Source: Nocardiopsis alborubida (lineage in GTDB: Bacteria > Actinomycetota > Actinomycetes > Streptosporangiales > Streptosporangiaceae). Taken from it: a stretch of DNA of 64,000 nucleotides. Positions 28,417 through 38,557 of this stretch are shown piece by piece (within the stretch, counting starts at the first letter, position 1; every line of letters starts with the position of its first letter). The stretch covers positions 1 through 64,000 of the forward strand of contig NZ_JAAXPG010000010.1 of the NCBI RefSeq assembly GCF_012396365.1. Reading direction: 5' to 3'. Both the position numbers and the translations under genes were made by a program. The notes under the pieces were generated by a model. That model ran no database searches and was not told where the DNA came from. It was given only the letters and a program-made list of their open reading frames with translations.

Positions 28417-28647
28417 TCAGGAGTGGCGGGACTTGGAGACGATCAGGTAGATCGCGCCCACCATTCCCAGAACCGCTCCGATGGGCAGGAACAGTGCCTG
28501 GAAGCCCAACAGCTTGTCCGCGGCCCAGCCGATCGCGCTCCAGACGAGCACACCCGAGAGCAGAGTGGAGAAGAGGGCCCACCCGTCGGACTGACGCGGC
28601 ACCGAATCCTCGTGCGCGTGTGTCTTCCTGGTGGGTTCGCTGCTCAT
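28417..28647 (-). CDS. AtpZ/AtpI-family small membrane protein
   Basis: A 76-residue protein with two transmembrane helices (about 25-42 and 50-70) and the AtpZ-type phrase IGWAADKLLGFQALFLPIGAVLG. AtpZ/AtpI proteins assist c-ring assembly or Mg2+ supply to ATP synthase. It lies between the larger AtpI-like gene and atpB in the operon. The start is the ATG at 28647. Confidence 0.85.
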   Translation of the reverse strand: MSSEPTRKTHAHEDSVPRQSDGWALFSTLLSGVLVWSAIGWAADKLLGFQALFLPIGAVLGMVGAIYLIVSKSRHS

Positions 28648-28752
28648 CTCGCTCCGGAATATAGCATGTGAGCTCGGACGGGGACTCTCGGCCCCAGCCG
28701 TCGGAAAGCATCGTATTACGCCCGTTTCGAGGGGCTCGGCCGGGGGACTCCA

Positions 28753-29178
28753 TCACCCGGTCCCCGAGCTCTCGACCGGGTCGACGTGGAGTGTCTTCGT
28801 CCTGGCGATCGTCCACGTCTGACCGCCCAGCCAGGCCAGGACGACGGCCAGCGCACTGTAGACGAAGGCCGCGCTGTCCAGGCCGGCCACGAAGGAGCTG
28901 CGGCCCAGGGTGACCAGGACGACGCCGAGCACCGCCATCTTGAGGACGAAGCCCACGAGGTTCGCCGCGAGGAAGAGGTCCTTGTTGCGGCGGGTGACGA
29001 TGATGACTCCCGCCTGCCCCAAACCGAAGCAGGCGAGGATGATCACCGAGGCCAGCGCGGAACCGGCCAGGCCCGCCGTACCGGCGAGGAGCGCTGATAC
29101 TGCCAAGGCCAGAAGAGCGCACGCCACACCGGGAAGCGCGGCGCCGCGGAAGGCCCTCCAGGCGTCGTTTTCCTGCAT
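28753..29178 (-). CDS. atpI: AtpI-like ATP synthase accessory protein
   Basis: A 141-residue protein with four transmembrane segments (about 12-32, 36-55, 70-92 and 100-120). Position and layout match actinobacterial AtpI: IVTRRNKDLFLAANLVGFVL in the middle loop and helix. It would be the first gene of the ATP synthase operon, helping c-ring assembly. It begins 224 bp after wecA, an interval carrying tandem 11-nt repeats that may hold the operon promoter. Confidence 0.8.
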   Translation of the reverse strand: MQENDAWRAFRGAALPGVACALLALAVSALLAGTAGLAGSALASVIILACFGLGQAGVIIVTRRNKDLFLAANLVGFVLKMAVLGVVLVTLGRSSFVAGLDSAAFVYSALAVVLAWLGGQTWTIARTKTLHVDPVESSGTG

Positions 29179-29252
29179 GGCGAAGCTCCGTCTGGGGTCG
29201 TGGTTGCCTGCTCGTGAAAGCTATCACAAGGTTTTTGGTGCTGAATCCGGGG

Positions 29253-29274
29253 GTTCCTTAACGCGACCTTAACG
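29253..29274. promoter_or_regulatory. Tandem 11-nt direct repeats upstream of the ATP synthase operon
   Basis: GTTCCTTAACG (29253-29263) is followed directly by CGACCTTAACG (29264-29274); eight bases, CCTTAACG, are identical at an 11-bp period. One-turn direct repeats are the usual layout of OmpR/PhoP-type regulator boxes. The site lies about 75-95 bp upstream of the atpI start, in an AT-richer stretch. Confidence 0.4.
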
Positions 29275-29402
29275 GTCCACAAAGTGCCCGATCCAGGCGG
29301 TTTCCAGCGCCCGTGTCACCTTCGCCACACCTGCTGCACCACCGTATCCGCAGGTCAGAAGCACCTTCGGCCAGCCCCCGGGTACGCCCCGCGAGAGCCC
29401 GC

Positions 29403-30566
29403 TCAGCCATCAGTTGGCGAATCGTGATCTGGGGCCGTCTTGACGCTTTCCTTGCGCCGCGGGAACAGCAGTCCGCGCCGCCGCAGGCGGGGCAGCGCGA
29501 TGAGGCCAACCGCACACGTGGCCACCAGCGCGGTCACCGCCAGCACGATGACCCAGGAGTCGAACACCGACAGGGCGACCGCCGCGAAGGCCACGATCCC
29601 CGCCCACAGGTACATCAGCAGCACCGCGCGCACGTGGCTGTGGCCCATGTCCAGCAGGCGGTGGTGCAGGTGGCCCCGGTCCGGTGCGAACGGGGACTTG
29701 CCCGCCAGCGTCCTGCGCACGACGGCCAGCACCAGGTCGGCCAGCGGGAGGGCGATCACCAGCAGCGGCAGCGCGATCGGCAGGAACACCACCAGACCGG
29801 AGTTGAACCCCTCGCGCGCGGTGTTGGCGTCGAACTGCCCGGTCACCGTGATGGTGATCGAGGTCAGCAGCAGGCCCAGCAGCATGGCCCCGGTGTCGCC
29901 CATGAACACCTTGGCCGGGTGGAAGTTGTGGCAGAGGAACCCCGCGCACGTGCCCGCGAGGATGATCGCGATCATCGCCGGATAGGACTGGCGCACGAAG
30001 CCCTGCTCCACCGCGACGACGTAGTAGTAGGCGAAGAAGGCCATGGAGGAGATGGCGACGATGCCCGCCGCGAGACCGTCGAGGCCGTCGGCGAAGTTGA
30101 CCGCGTTGATGGTCACCACGATCAGCAGGATCGAGATCATCGCGCCCAGCCACGGCCCCAGGGAGAGCTGGGTGCCGGGCAGCGGCAGCCACAGCAGCTG
30201 TACGCCCTGCCAGACGAGGATGCCCGCGGCGGCGGTCTGCCCGGCGAGCTTGCTGAGCGCGTCCATGCCCCAGCGGTCGTCGATGACGCCGACGATGGTG
30301 ATGAGCCCGCCCGCGAGGAGCAGGCCCATCCAGGTGTCGGCGAGGAAGACGTCCTGGAGGTGCGGCAGCTGGGCGGAGATCAGCAGTGCGGCGGCGAACC
30401 CGCCGTAGATGGCCAGCCCTCCCAGTCGCGGGATGGGCTCGGTGTGCACGTCGCGGTCGCGCACCGGCGGCGTGGCGCCGAAGGCGATGGCGAACCGGCG
30501 CACCAGCGGAACGAGCAGGTAGGTCACCGCGGCGGCGATGACGAAGGTGAGCGCGTACTCCCGCAC
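29403..30566 (-). CDS. wecA: MraY/WecA-family undecaprenyl-phosphate glycosyl-1-phosphate transferase
   Basis: A 387-residue polytopic membrane enzyme with about eleven helices. It transfers a sugar-1-phosphate, probably GlcNAc-1-P, from a UDP-sugar to polyprenyl phosphate and so starts cell-wall glycan linker synthesis. Visible motifs: IVGVIDDRWGMDALSKL with the DDxxG pair, NAVNFADGLDGLAAG, KVFMGDTGAMLLG and the cytosolic PDRGHLHHRLLDMGHS His cluster. In mycobacteria the homologue also lies directly upstream of the atp operon. It starts with a GTG at 30566, 13 bp after the Sua5 gene stop, so the two are one unit. Confidence 0.93.
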   Translation of the reverse strand: MREYALTFVIAAAVTYLLVPLVRRFAIAFGATPPVRDRDVHTEPIPRLGGLAIYGGFAAALLISAQLPHLQDVFLADTWMGLLLAGGLITIVGVIDDRWGMDALSKLAGQTAAAGILVWQGVQLLWLPLPGTQLSLGPWLGAMISILLIVVTINAVNFADGLDGLAAGIVAISSMAFFAYYYVVAVEQGFVRQSYPAMIAIILAGTCAGFLCHNFHPAKVFMGDTGAMLLGLLLTSITITVTGQFDANTAREGFNSGLVVFLPIALPLLVIALPLADLVLAVVRRTLAGKSPFAPDRGHLHHRLLDMGHSHVRAVLLMYLWAGIVAFAAVALSVFDSWVIVLAVTALVATCAVGLIALPRLRRRGLLFPRRKESVKTAPDHDSPTDG

Positions 30567-30579
30567 GTCCTTGGCCCCT

Positions 30580-31374
30580 CTAGTTCTTGTCGCCGTCGGG
30601 GGCGGTCCCGGGAGCGCTCTCGTCCGCGTCCCGCGAGGTTTCCGGCTCCGGGGACGGGGCCTCCCGCGCGTCCCCGTCCCCGGCCTCGCCGCCCTCCGGC
30701 GCCGCGGGCTTGCGGGGCCCCTTGCGCAGCTCGCCGATCACGGTGCCGCACACCGCGCGCAGCTGTTCGATGGAGATGGCGCCCGCGCGCAGCACGCGCG
30801 GGACCGCGTAGGTCAGGTCGACGATGGTGGAGGAGACGCGGGACTCGGTCTCGCCGCCGTCCAGGTAGACGGCGACGTCCTCGTCACCGAGCTGCCCGAT
30901 GGCCTCCTCCACTCGGGTCGCGGAGGGCTGGCCGGACTTGTTGGCGCTGCTCACCGCCATCGGCCCGACCTCCTTGAGCAGGTCCAGGGCGACCGGGTCC
31001 ATCGGCATGCGCACGCCCACGGTGCCCTTGGTGTCGCCCAGGTCCCAGGACAGGCTGGGGGTGGCGGTGCACACGAGGGTGAGCGGGCCGGGCCAGAACT
31101 CCTCCATGAGGTCGCGGCCGTGGTTGCCCAGGTCGTCGACGAGGGCGTTGGCGGCGCGCATCGAGCCGACCAGCACCGGCGGGGGCATCTCACGGCCCCG
31201 GCCCTTGGTGGCGAGCAGCCTGGCCACCGCCGTCGGGCTGAAGGCGTCGGTACCGATGCCGTACACGGTATCCGTGGGCAGCACCACAAGGTCGCCTCGG
31301 CGTACCGCGGACGCGGCGTCGGCGATGCCGTCCTTGCGGGCGGTCTCGTCCGCGCAGTCGTAGATGCGGCTCAC
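30580..31374 (-). CDS. L-threonylcarbamoyladenylate synthase (Sua5/YrdC)
   Basis: A 264-residue YrdC-domain enzyme that makes threonylcarbamoyl-AMP from Thr, bicarbonate and ATP for the t6A37 modification of ANN-decoding tRNAs. Motifs: VVLPTDTVYGIGTDAFSP, GRGREMPPPVLVGS, FWPGPLTLVC, VGVRMPMDP and AVSSANKSGQPSATRVEEA. The C-terminal 50 residues are Pro/Glu/Asp-rich and unconserved; a true Sua5 C-terminal domain is absent. It starts with a GTG at 31374, 206 bp after prmC. Confidence 0.94.
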   Translation of the reverse strand: MSRIYDCADETARKDGIADAASAVRRGDLVVLPTDTVYGIGTDAFSPTAVARLLATKGRGREMPPPVLVGSMRAANALVDDLGNHGRDLMEEFWPGPLTLVCTATPSLSWDLGDTKGTVGVRMPMDPVALDLLKEVGPMAVSSANKSGQPSATRVEEAIGQLGDEDVAVYLDGGETESRVSSTIVDLTYAVPRVLRAGAISIEQLRAVCGTVIGELRKGPRKPAAPEGGEAGDGDAREAPSPEPETSRDADESAPGTAPDGDKN

Positions 31375-31580
31375 CTGCGTTCACCTCATTCTCGAACGGA
31401 GTCCACCGGGTTCACGGTCGGACCGGGATACGGGGGGGCACCAGCGACGCTCGGGCGCCGGCGGGGTTCTGGAGGCGTCGGACGTGCCGCCAGCGACGAA
31501 GGAGCCAGGCACGGGAGACGCCGAAGGTTCCCGCCCTTCGGGCGCCCGAGCGCGTGAGCGAAGCGAACCAGACAACGCGA

Positions 31581-32440
31581 TCAGCCGTCCTCGTCGGCGC
31601 GGCGCATGACCACGAAGCGGTCGCGCCGGGCCAGGTCCTTGCGGTTGAGGACGTCGCGCCAGCCCCTGTCCTCGGGAAAGAGCCAGGGGATGTCGATGCC
31701 CTGGCCGTCGTGGTGCTCCACGGCCATCGCGCCGCCGGGCCGCAGCAGCCTGCGGCCGACGGCCTCCAGCGCGCGGATCATGTCCAGGCCGTCCTCGCCC
31801 GACCACAGCGCGGGGGCGGGGTCGTAGTCGCGCACCTCGGGCGAGATGGCCCCGGCCTCACGGGTGGGGACGTAGGGGGGGTTGCTGATGAGCAGGTCGA
31901 CGCGCCCGTTGAGCTGGGGAAGGGCGGTGCGCATGTCGCCGTGGTGGGAGGTGACCCGGTCGGCGTGGCCGCTGGCGTCGATATTGCGCCGGGCCCAGGC
32001 CAGTGCGTCGGGGTCGATCTCCACCGTGTGCACGCGCGAGCGCGGCACCTCCTGCGCGATGGAGATGGCGATGGCGCCCGAGCCGGTGCCGAGGTCGACC
32101 ACCAGGGGGTCGGCGACGTCCATGGCGCGCAGGGTCTGGATCGCCCAGTCCACCATGATCTCGGTCTCGGGGCGGGGCACGAAGACCCCGGGCCCGACGC
32201 GGAGTTCGAGGTAGCGGAAGTAGGCGCGGCCGGTGATGTGCTGGAGGGGTTCGCGGGCCTCGCGCCGGGACACGCACTCCCAGTAGCGGGCGTCGAAGTC
32301 GGAGTCGGCGACCGTGTGCAGTTCCCCCCGACGGACACCGTGCACGAACGCCGCGAGTTCCTCGGCGTCGGTGCGGGGTGAGGCCACGCCCGCCTCCGCG
32401 AGTCTGCGCGTCGCGCGGGCGACCTCGTCGAGCAGGACGT

Positions 32441-32444
<4 letters not shown>
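31581..32444 (-). CDS. prmC: Release factor glutamine methyltransferase
   Basis: A 287-residue N5-glutamine methyltransferase acting on the GGQ glutamine of release factors. An N-terminal helical domain (about 1-80) precedes a Rossmann methyltransferase domain with [31 protein letters not shown] and the hallmark [10 protein letters not shown]. Its ATG overlaps the prfA stop (ATGA), so it is translated together with its own substrate. A longer in-frame upstream extension belongs to the out-of-frame shadow of prfA and was excluded. Confidence 0.95.
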
Positions 32445-33511
<1,067 letters not shown>

Positions 33512-33576
33512 GTTCGCCCGTCCCCGTCGTGTTGTGCTTGCCTCGCCTGTCCGTCTCCCCCTCAGGGGCCAACCTG

Positions 33577-33611
33577 GTCCCGCGGGGCCGGGGAACCGGC
33601 CGCCGCGGGAC
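33577..33611. terminator. Hairpin after rpmE
   Basis: Outer 9-bp arms (33577-33585 and 33603-33611) enclose an inner GCCGG/CCGGC stem with a GGAA-containing loop. It begins 12 bp past the rpmE stop on the minus strand. It may end the rpmE transcript or attenuate entry into prfA. Confidence 0.55.
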
Positions 33612-33622
33612 AGCGGGCGGCG

Positions 33623-33832
33623 CTACTTGCGCTTGCCGAAGCGCTTCTCGAAGCGGGCGACGCGGCCACCGGTGTCCAGGATCTTCTGCTTGCCCGTGTA
33701 GAACGGGTGGCACTCGGAGCACACCTCGGCGCGGATCTTGCCCTCGTTGACGGTGCTGCGGGTGATGAAGTGGGCACCGCAGGTGCAGGTCACCTCGGTA
33801 GCGACGTACTCGGGGTGGATGTCGGCCTTCAT
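33623..33832 (-). CDS. rpmE: Ribosomal protein L31, zinc-containing form
   Basis: A 69-residue large-subunit protein. The zinc-binding cysteines of the C+ form are all present (VTCTCGAHF and [11 protein letters not shown]), so this is the paralogue used when zinc is available; the C- form would be a separate gene under Zur control. AGGAG eight bases before the ATG at 33832 fixes the start. The neighbourhood rho-rpmE-prfA-prmC is conserved in actinobacteria, though here a lactate permease gene sits between rho and rpmE. Confidence 0.97.
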   Translation of the reverse strand: MKADIHPEYVATEVTCTCGAHFITRSTVNEGKIRAEVCSECHPFYTGKQKILDTGGRVARFEKRFGKRK

Positions 33833-34029
33833 GTGTGTCTCCTCATCAGGGGCGCGACCGCCGGACGCATGACGGGCCGAGCCGCCAGGGGGCGGGTCGG
33901 TCGTCGTGGGCCATGCGCGAACCGGTGCCGCGGCGATCCGGGTAACGGGGTGGCGGGCCCCGCCGAAGCAGGGGCGGGCCACTCCCCGCTACCAGTTTGC
34001 CAGACCCACAACGTTGCCGGGACCAGTAC

Positions 34030-35862
34030 CTATTCCTCCCCCTCTCGGCCGCCTCCCCTGGGGGCGGCTCCGGCGGTGTGGGAGGGGGGCTTGTTCGTGT
34101 CGGCCCTGCGCATGAGGAGGACGAGCGCGGCGAGCACGGCCAGGACCAGGAGGAGCACCGCGGTGCCGGTGTTGGGACCGAACCCGTAGACGAGGACGTA
34201 GCTCACCGACCCCGCCAGCAGCACGTAGTAGGTCAGGGGCAGGAGGCTCTGGCGGATGAGGTCGCCCTCGCGTCCGGCCAGCCCGACCACCGCGGAGGCG
34301 GCGACCACGTTGTGCACGGTGATCATGTTGCCCGCGGCGCCGCCCACGGCCTGGGTGGCCACGACGGTCTCGGGCGGGATCCCGATGCGTTCGGCGGTGG
34401 AGAACTGGAAGAGGGAGAACATCAGGTTGGAGACGGTGTTGGAGCCCGCGACGAAGGCGCCCAGGGCGCCGATCCAGGGGGCGTAGAGCGGCCAGGTGGC
34501 CCCGCCCAGTTCGGCGGCTCCGGCGGCGAGGGTGAGCGGCATGCTCTCCATGGCGGTGTCGCCGAAGTCGCTTCCGGTGTTGATGAAGACGCGGACGAGC
34601 GGGACGGCGAAGAGCAGGGCGACGGCCGCCCCGGCCAGCTGCGATCCGGCCATCTTCCAGGAGTCGGCGATCTGGCGGCGCGTCATGCGGTGCAGGCCGT
34701 AGGTGACCAGGCAGACGAGGATGAAGGTCGCGCCGGGCGAGTAGAGGGGTTCGACGAGCTGGGAGACGGGGGTGCCGAAGATGTCGGTGGCCCCGACCGA
34801 GACGCCGGTCAGCCAGTTCTCCAGGGGCGTGATGGTGCGGGTGGCCACCAGCAGCGCGGCGACCATGAGGTAGGGCGCCCAGGCGGCGAGGAAGCCGACC
34901 CGCCTGCCGTCGGCGGGCACGGTCTCGCCGACGCCGGGGGAGATCCTGCCGCTCCAGCGGGCCAGCCAGTCCTCTCGGGGCGGGAAGTCCCAGGTCCGCT
35001 TGGGCATGAGGAAGCCCCTGCGCGCGGCGAGGACGACGATGACCAGACCGGTGAGGCCGCCGAGGAGGCTGGTGAACTCCACGCCGAGGAAGTGGTTGTA
35101 GAGGACCGAGGGGACGGTCATGGCGAAGGCGGCGAACAGCGCGAACCTCCACACGCCGAGGCCGTCGGAGAAGCGCCGGTTGCCGCCGTAGAAGCCGCAG
35201 AGCATGCAGCAGATGAAGAGCGGGACGAGGGTGCCGGAGACGGCGTGCAGCAGGACGGTCTGGAACCCGATGAGGCTGACGAACCCGGGCATGTCCAGGC
35301 CGAGCTCGGCGGCGCGCGCGGCGACCGCGGACGACCCCTCCAGCCCTCCGGAGACGCCGACGAGGATGGGCGTGCCCACCGCGCCGAAGCTGACCGGCGT
35401 GCTCTGGATGACCAGGCCGACCATGACGGCGGCCATCGCGGGGAAGCCCAGGGCGAGCAGGAGCGGCGCGACCACGGCGGCGGGGGTGCCGAATCCGGAG
35501 GCGCCCTCGATGAAGCTGCCGAACAGCCAGCCGATGATGATCGCCTGGACGCGGCGGTCGGGGCTGATGTCGGTGAAGGTGGCGCGGATGGTGGCGATGG
35601 CGCCGCTCTTGGTGAGGGTGGAGAGCAGCAGGAGCGCGCCGAAGATGATGTAGAGCAGGCCGATCGCGAGGATGAGGCCCTGGACGGTGGAGGCCGCGAT
35701 CGCGACCCAGTCGGTCTGCCAGAAGAGGACGGCGATACCGACCACGACGACGTATCCGGCGGGCATCGCGTACATGGCCGGGAGGCGGAACCCGACGAGC
35801 AGGACGCCGACGAGGACGATCGGGACGAGCGCGAGGAGGCTGAGTAGGGCGAGGTTGTCCAT
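34030..35862 (-). CDS. L-lactate permease family transporter
   Basis: A 610-residue polytopic carrier of the LctP/GlcA family, which imports lactate or glycolate with protons. It has about fourteen hydrophobic segments and the family phrases [26 protein letters not shown] (positions about 115-140), [15 protein letters not shown] and [16 protein letters not shown]. The C-terminal 45 residues are charged. GGGAG eight bases before the ATG at 35862 supports the start. It lies between rho and rpmE, interrupting an otherwise conserved order, which suggests insertion of a metabolic gene there. Confidence 0.93.
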   Translation of the reverse strand: MDNLALLSLLALVPIVLVGVLLVGFRLPAMYAMPAGYVVVVGIAVLFWQTDWVAIAASTVQGLILAIGLLYIIFGALLLLSTLTKSGAIATIRATFTDISPDRRVQAIIIGWLFGSFIEGASGFGTPAAVVAPLLLALGFPAMAAVMVGLVIQSTPVSFGAVGTPILVGVSGGLEGSSAVAARAAELGLDMPGFVSLIGFQTVLLHAVSGTLVPLFICCMLCGFYGGNRRFSDGLGVWRFALFAAFAMTVPSVLYNHFLGVEFTSLLGGLTGLVIVVLAARRGFLMPKRTWDFPPREDWLARWSGRISPGVGETVPADGRRVGFLAAWAPYLMVAALLVATRTITPLENWLTGVSVGATDIFGTPVSQLVEPLYSPGATFILVCLVTYGLHRMTRRQIADSWKMAGSQLAGAAVALLFAVPLVRVFINTGSDFGDTAMESMPLTLAAGAAELGGATWPLYAPWIGALGAFVAGSNTVSNLMFSLFQFSTAERIGIPPETVVATQAVGGAAGNMITVHNVVAASAVVGLAGREGDLIRQSLLPLTYYVLLAGSVSYVLVYGFGPNTGTAVLLLVLAVLAALVLLMRRADTNKPPSHTAGAAPRGGGREGEE

Positions 35863-36122
35863 CCGGACGGCTCCCTGGTGCGGGGACTACTCGACGGCGC
35901 GACCCTAAATCGTTTTCCCGTCAGGGGATACACCCTTGTGTGATCCGCAACACAGTAGTGATCTTTTTCGCCTCACGGGCTACTTCTTCCGCGATTCGAA
36001 AGGAAAGCGGTGAAACGCGCGGGCCGGTGAAGGCGGGCCCGTCGGGCGCGGTCCGGCGGACACGACGAGGCCCCCCTCCCGGAGCGGGAGGGGGGCCTGG
36101 TTCGACCGGGAGATGACGCGGG
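35863..36122. other. Promoter region of the permease gene and end of rho
   Basis: A 260-bp interval. The part next to the permease gene (about 35900-35990) is unusually AT-rich and contains TGTG/CACA half-sites around 35935-35955, which may be operator sequence. The rho terminator lies near 36068-36098. Confidence 0.4.
36068..36098. terminator. Terminator after rho
   Basis: Perfect 13-bp arms (36068-36080 and 36086-36098) with a 5-nt loop, 24 bp past the rho stop on the minus strand. Confidence 0.85.
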
Positions 36123-38117
36123 TCAGCGCTCGGGACCCACGGTGGTCTTCTGGATCTGGAGCAGGAACTCCGCGTTGCTCTTGGACTCCTTCATCTTGTC
36201 CAGGAGCAGCTCGATGGCCTGCTGGGCGTCGAGCGCGTGCAGCACCCGGCGCAGCTTCCAGACCACGCCGAGCTCCTCCGGCGACATGAGGATCTCCTCC
36301 TTGCGGGTGCTGGACGCGTCCACGTCCACCGCCGGGAAGATGCGCCTGTCCGCCAGGCTCCGGTTGAGCTTGAGCTCCATGTTGCCGGTGCCCTTGAACT
36401 CCTCGAAGATCACCTCGTCGGCGCGCGAGCCGGTCTCGACCAGCGCCGTGGCCAGGATGGTCAGCGAGCCGCCGCCCTCGATGTTGCGGGCAGCGCCGAA
36501 GAAGCGCTTGGGCGGGTAGAGCGCCGTGGAGTCCACACCGCCGGACATGATGCGCCCGCTGGCGGGGGCGGCCAGGTTGTAGGCACGGCCCAGGCGGGTG
36601 ATGGAGTCCAGCAGGACGACGACGTCCATGCCCATCTCCACGAGCCGCTTGGCACGCTCGATGGCCAGGTCGGCGACGACCGTGTGGTCCTCGGCGGGCC
36701 GGTCGAAGGTCGAGTGGATGACCTCGCCCTTGACCGTGCGCTGCATGTCGGTGACTTCCTCGGGCCGCTCGTCGACCAGGATCACCATCAGGTAGCACTC
36801 GGGGTTGTTCTCGGTGATGGCGTTGGCGATCGCCTGCACCACCATCGTCTTGCCCGCCTTGGGCGGGGAGACGATCAACCCGCGCTGGCCCTTGCCGATG
36901 GGGGCGACCAGGTCGATGATGCGCGTGGTGAGGATCTGCGGCTCGGTCTCCAGGCGCAGGCGCTCCTGCGGGTACAGGGGGACCAGCTTGGAGAACTCCT
37001 GGCGGCCCCTGGCCTGGTCGGGCGACATGCCGTTGACCGAGTCCAGGCGCACCAGGGCGTTGAACTTCTCCCTGCGCTCGCCGTCCTTGGGCTGGCGGAC
37101 CGCGCCGATGATGTGGTCGCCCTTGCGCAGGCCGTGCTTGCGCACCTGGGCCAGGGAGACGTAGACGTCGCTCTGGCCGGGCAGGTAGCCGGTGGTGCGC
37201 ACGAAGGCGTAGTTGTCCAGGATGTCGAGGATGCCCGCGACCGGCAGCAGGACGTCGTCCTCGCCGATCACCGGTTCCGGTTCCTGGCCCCCGCTGCGTC
37301 CGCGGCGGTCCCTGCGGTCCCGGCGGCGCCCGCGGCGGCGTCCGCCGAAGTCGTCGTCGTCGCCACCACCGCCACCACCACCGGAGCCGCGGCCCTGGTT
37401 CTGGCCGCCACCACCCTGCTGGGCGTTGCTGTTCGCGTTCTGGTCGTCACCGCCGCGGTTGCGGTTGCGGCGGTTGCGCTGGCGCTCGCGACCCTGCCCG
37501 GACCTGTTGTCACGGTCCTCGGCGGAGTCGGGGCCGTTCTTCTGGGGGGTGCTGGATGTCTTGGTCACGCTGCTCGCGGAGGTAGAGGATTCGGCGCCGT
37601 CCACCGCCCGGGGCTGGTCGCCGGGCTCGTCACCGCGTCGGCGGGACGAACGGCGACCGCGGGAGGGCTTCTCGCCCCGCCCGCCCTGGGGGTCGGTCAC
37701 GGCCTGGTCCGACGGCTGCTTGTCCGCGCGCTTGCGCGGGGCCTCGTCCGTGCCCGGCGTCTCGGGAGCCTCGGCCCGGCCGTCGGTTGCCTCGACCTTA
37801 CCGGCCTTGGACGCCGTCTCGGCGCTCTTTGCTGTTTTGGCCTTCGTCGGGCCGCCGACGGGGCCGCCCTGCTTGGCCTCGATCGCGGCGATGACGTCGC
37901 TCTTGCGCATGCGCCCCGTACCGGTGATACCCAGGCTGGACGCGAGCTTCTGGAGCTCGGGGAGCTTCAGGGCCGCGAGACCGGTACCGCGCGACGCCGT
38001 GCGGGAGCGCGAGGGCGTACCTGTCGGCGCGCCATCGCCAGCCTCCGTCACGGAAACGCCGGTGGTGGCTTTGTCTTCGACCGCCGCGTCCGTTCGGAGT
38101 TCGGTGGTGTCGCTCAC
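36123..38117 (-). CDS. rho: Transcription termination factor Rho with large N-terminal insert
   Basis: A 664-residue Rho helicase. The N-terminal Rho_N segment (LAALKLPELQKLASSLGI, near residue 50) is followed by an insert of about 170 residues (95-265) rich in Arg, Gly, Asp, Asn and Ser, with RGG-like stretches. The OB-fold RNA-binding domain and ATPase core follow: Walker A PPKAGKTMVV near residue 420, VILVDERPEEVTDMQR, DSITRLGRAYN and the Q/R-loop region. Actinobacterial Rho proteins commonly carry such inserts, which alter RNA binding and ATPase behaviour. It starts with a GTG at 38117 with AAGGA upstream. A 440-bp interval separates it from thrB. Confidence 0.97.
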   Translation of the reverse strand: MSDTTELRTDAAVEDKATTGVSVTEAGDGAPTGTPSRSRTASRGTGLAALKLPELQKLASSLGITGTGRMRKSDVIAAIEAKQGGPVGGPTKAKTAKSAETASKAGKVEATDGRAEAPETPGTDEAPRKRADKQPSDQAVTDPQGGRGEKPSRGRRSSRRRGDEPGDQPRAVDGAESSTSASSVTKTSSTPQKNGPDSAEDRDNRSGQGRERQRNRRNRNRGGDDQNANSNAQQGGGGQNQGRGSGGGGGGGDDDDFGGRRRGRRRDRRDRRGRSGGQEPEPVIGEDDVLLPVAGILDILDNYAFVRTTGYLPGQSDVYVSLAQVRKHGLRKGDHIIGAVRQPKDGERREKFNALVRLDSVNGMSPDQARGRQEFSKLVPLYPQERLRLETEPQILTTRIIDLVAPIGKGQRGLIVSPPKAGKTMVVQAIANAITENNPECYLMVILVDERPEEVTDMQRTVKGEVIHSTFDRPAEDHTVVADLAIERAKRLVEMGMDVVVLLDSITRLGRAYNLAAPASGRIMSGGVDSTALYPPKRFFGAARNIEGGGSLTILATALVETGSRADEVIFEEFKGTGNMELKLNRSLADRRIFPAVDVDASSTRKEEILMSPEELGVVWKLRRVLHALDAQQAIELLLDKMKESKSNAEFLLQIQKTTVGPER

Positions 38118-38557
38118 TAAGGGTCCTTCCCAAGGAGCGGGCGTCGGCCGTCAGCGGGTGCTGGAGCGGCCGGCCCGGTGGTGCGAACCGGCAGGGCCGG
38201 GTAGGGCGTGCCCCACGTGGATGTTCGGAAACCGGCGTGAAGGCGGTCCCGTACCCAATCGCGACGGGCTCTGGGTACAGCCAGACGTCGGGGCGGATGG
38301 CTCGGTGGTGTTGCCCGTCCATCGTGAAGACACGCTCATCCGAGGAGGAGCGGGCTGCGATGACGTTGGCGACAGCCGCGGAAGAACCGCGGACTCGACA
38401 CGTCGGCCGCCGCTTCCGGTTGGTCGTGGGATCGGACCACCGGAGTATGGGACGCGAAGGCCGTTGTGGCGGATGAGCACTCGCCCCGCAACGGGGCATC
38501 TGGTGCTTCACCTAGCCTAACACCACCAGAGGCCACGGCTATTCCTCGACACAGGTG
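38118..38557 (-). promoter_or_regulatory. Long leader/promoter interval upstream of rho
   Basis: A 440-bp gene-free interval between thrB and rho. On the minus strand a candidate -10 TAGGCT (38514-38519) is followed by the hairpin GCCCCG-CAA-CGGGGC (38483-38497), which could be the thrB terminator or part of the rho leader. If that promoter is used, the leader is about 390 nt, long enough for Rho autoregulation. No known riboswitch was recognised. Confidence 0.4.

Noticed and set aside
31375..31580. REP-like element in the Sua5-prmC gap (GAGCGAAGCGAA-type sequence)
   Set aside because: The motif is seen once here. Without a second copy or a dyad of useful length, a repeat element cannot be supported.
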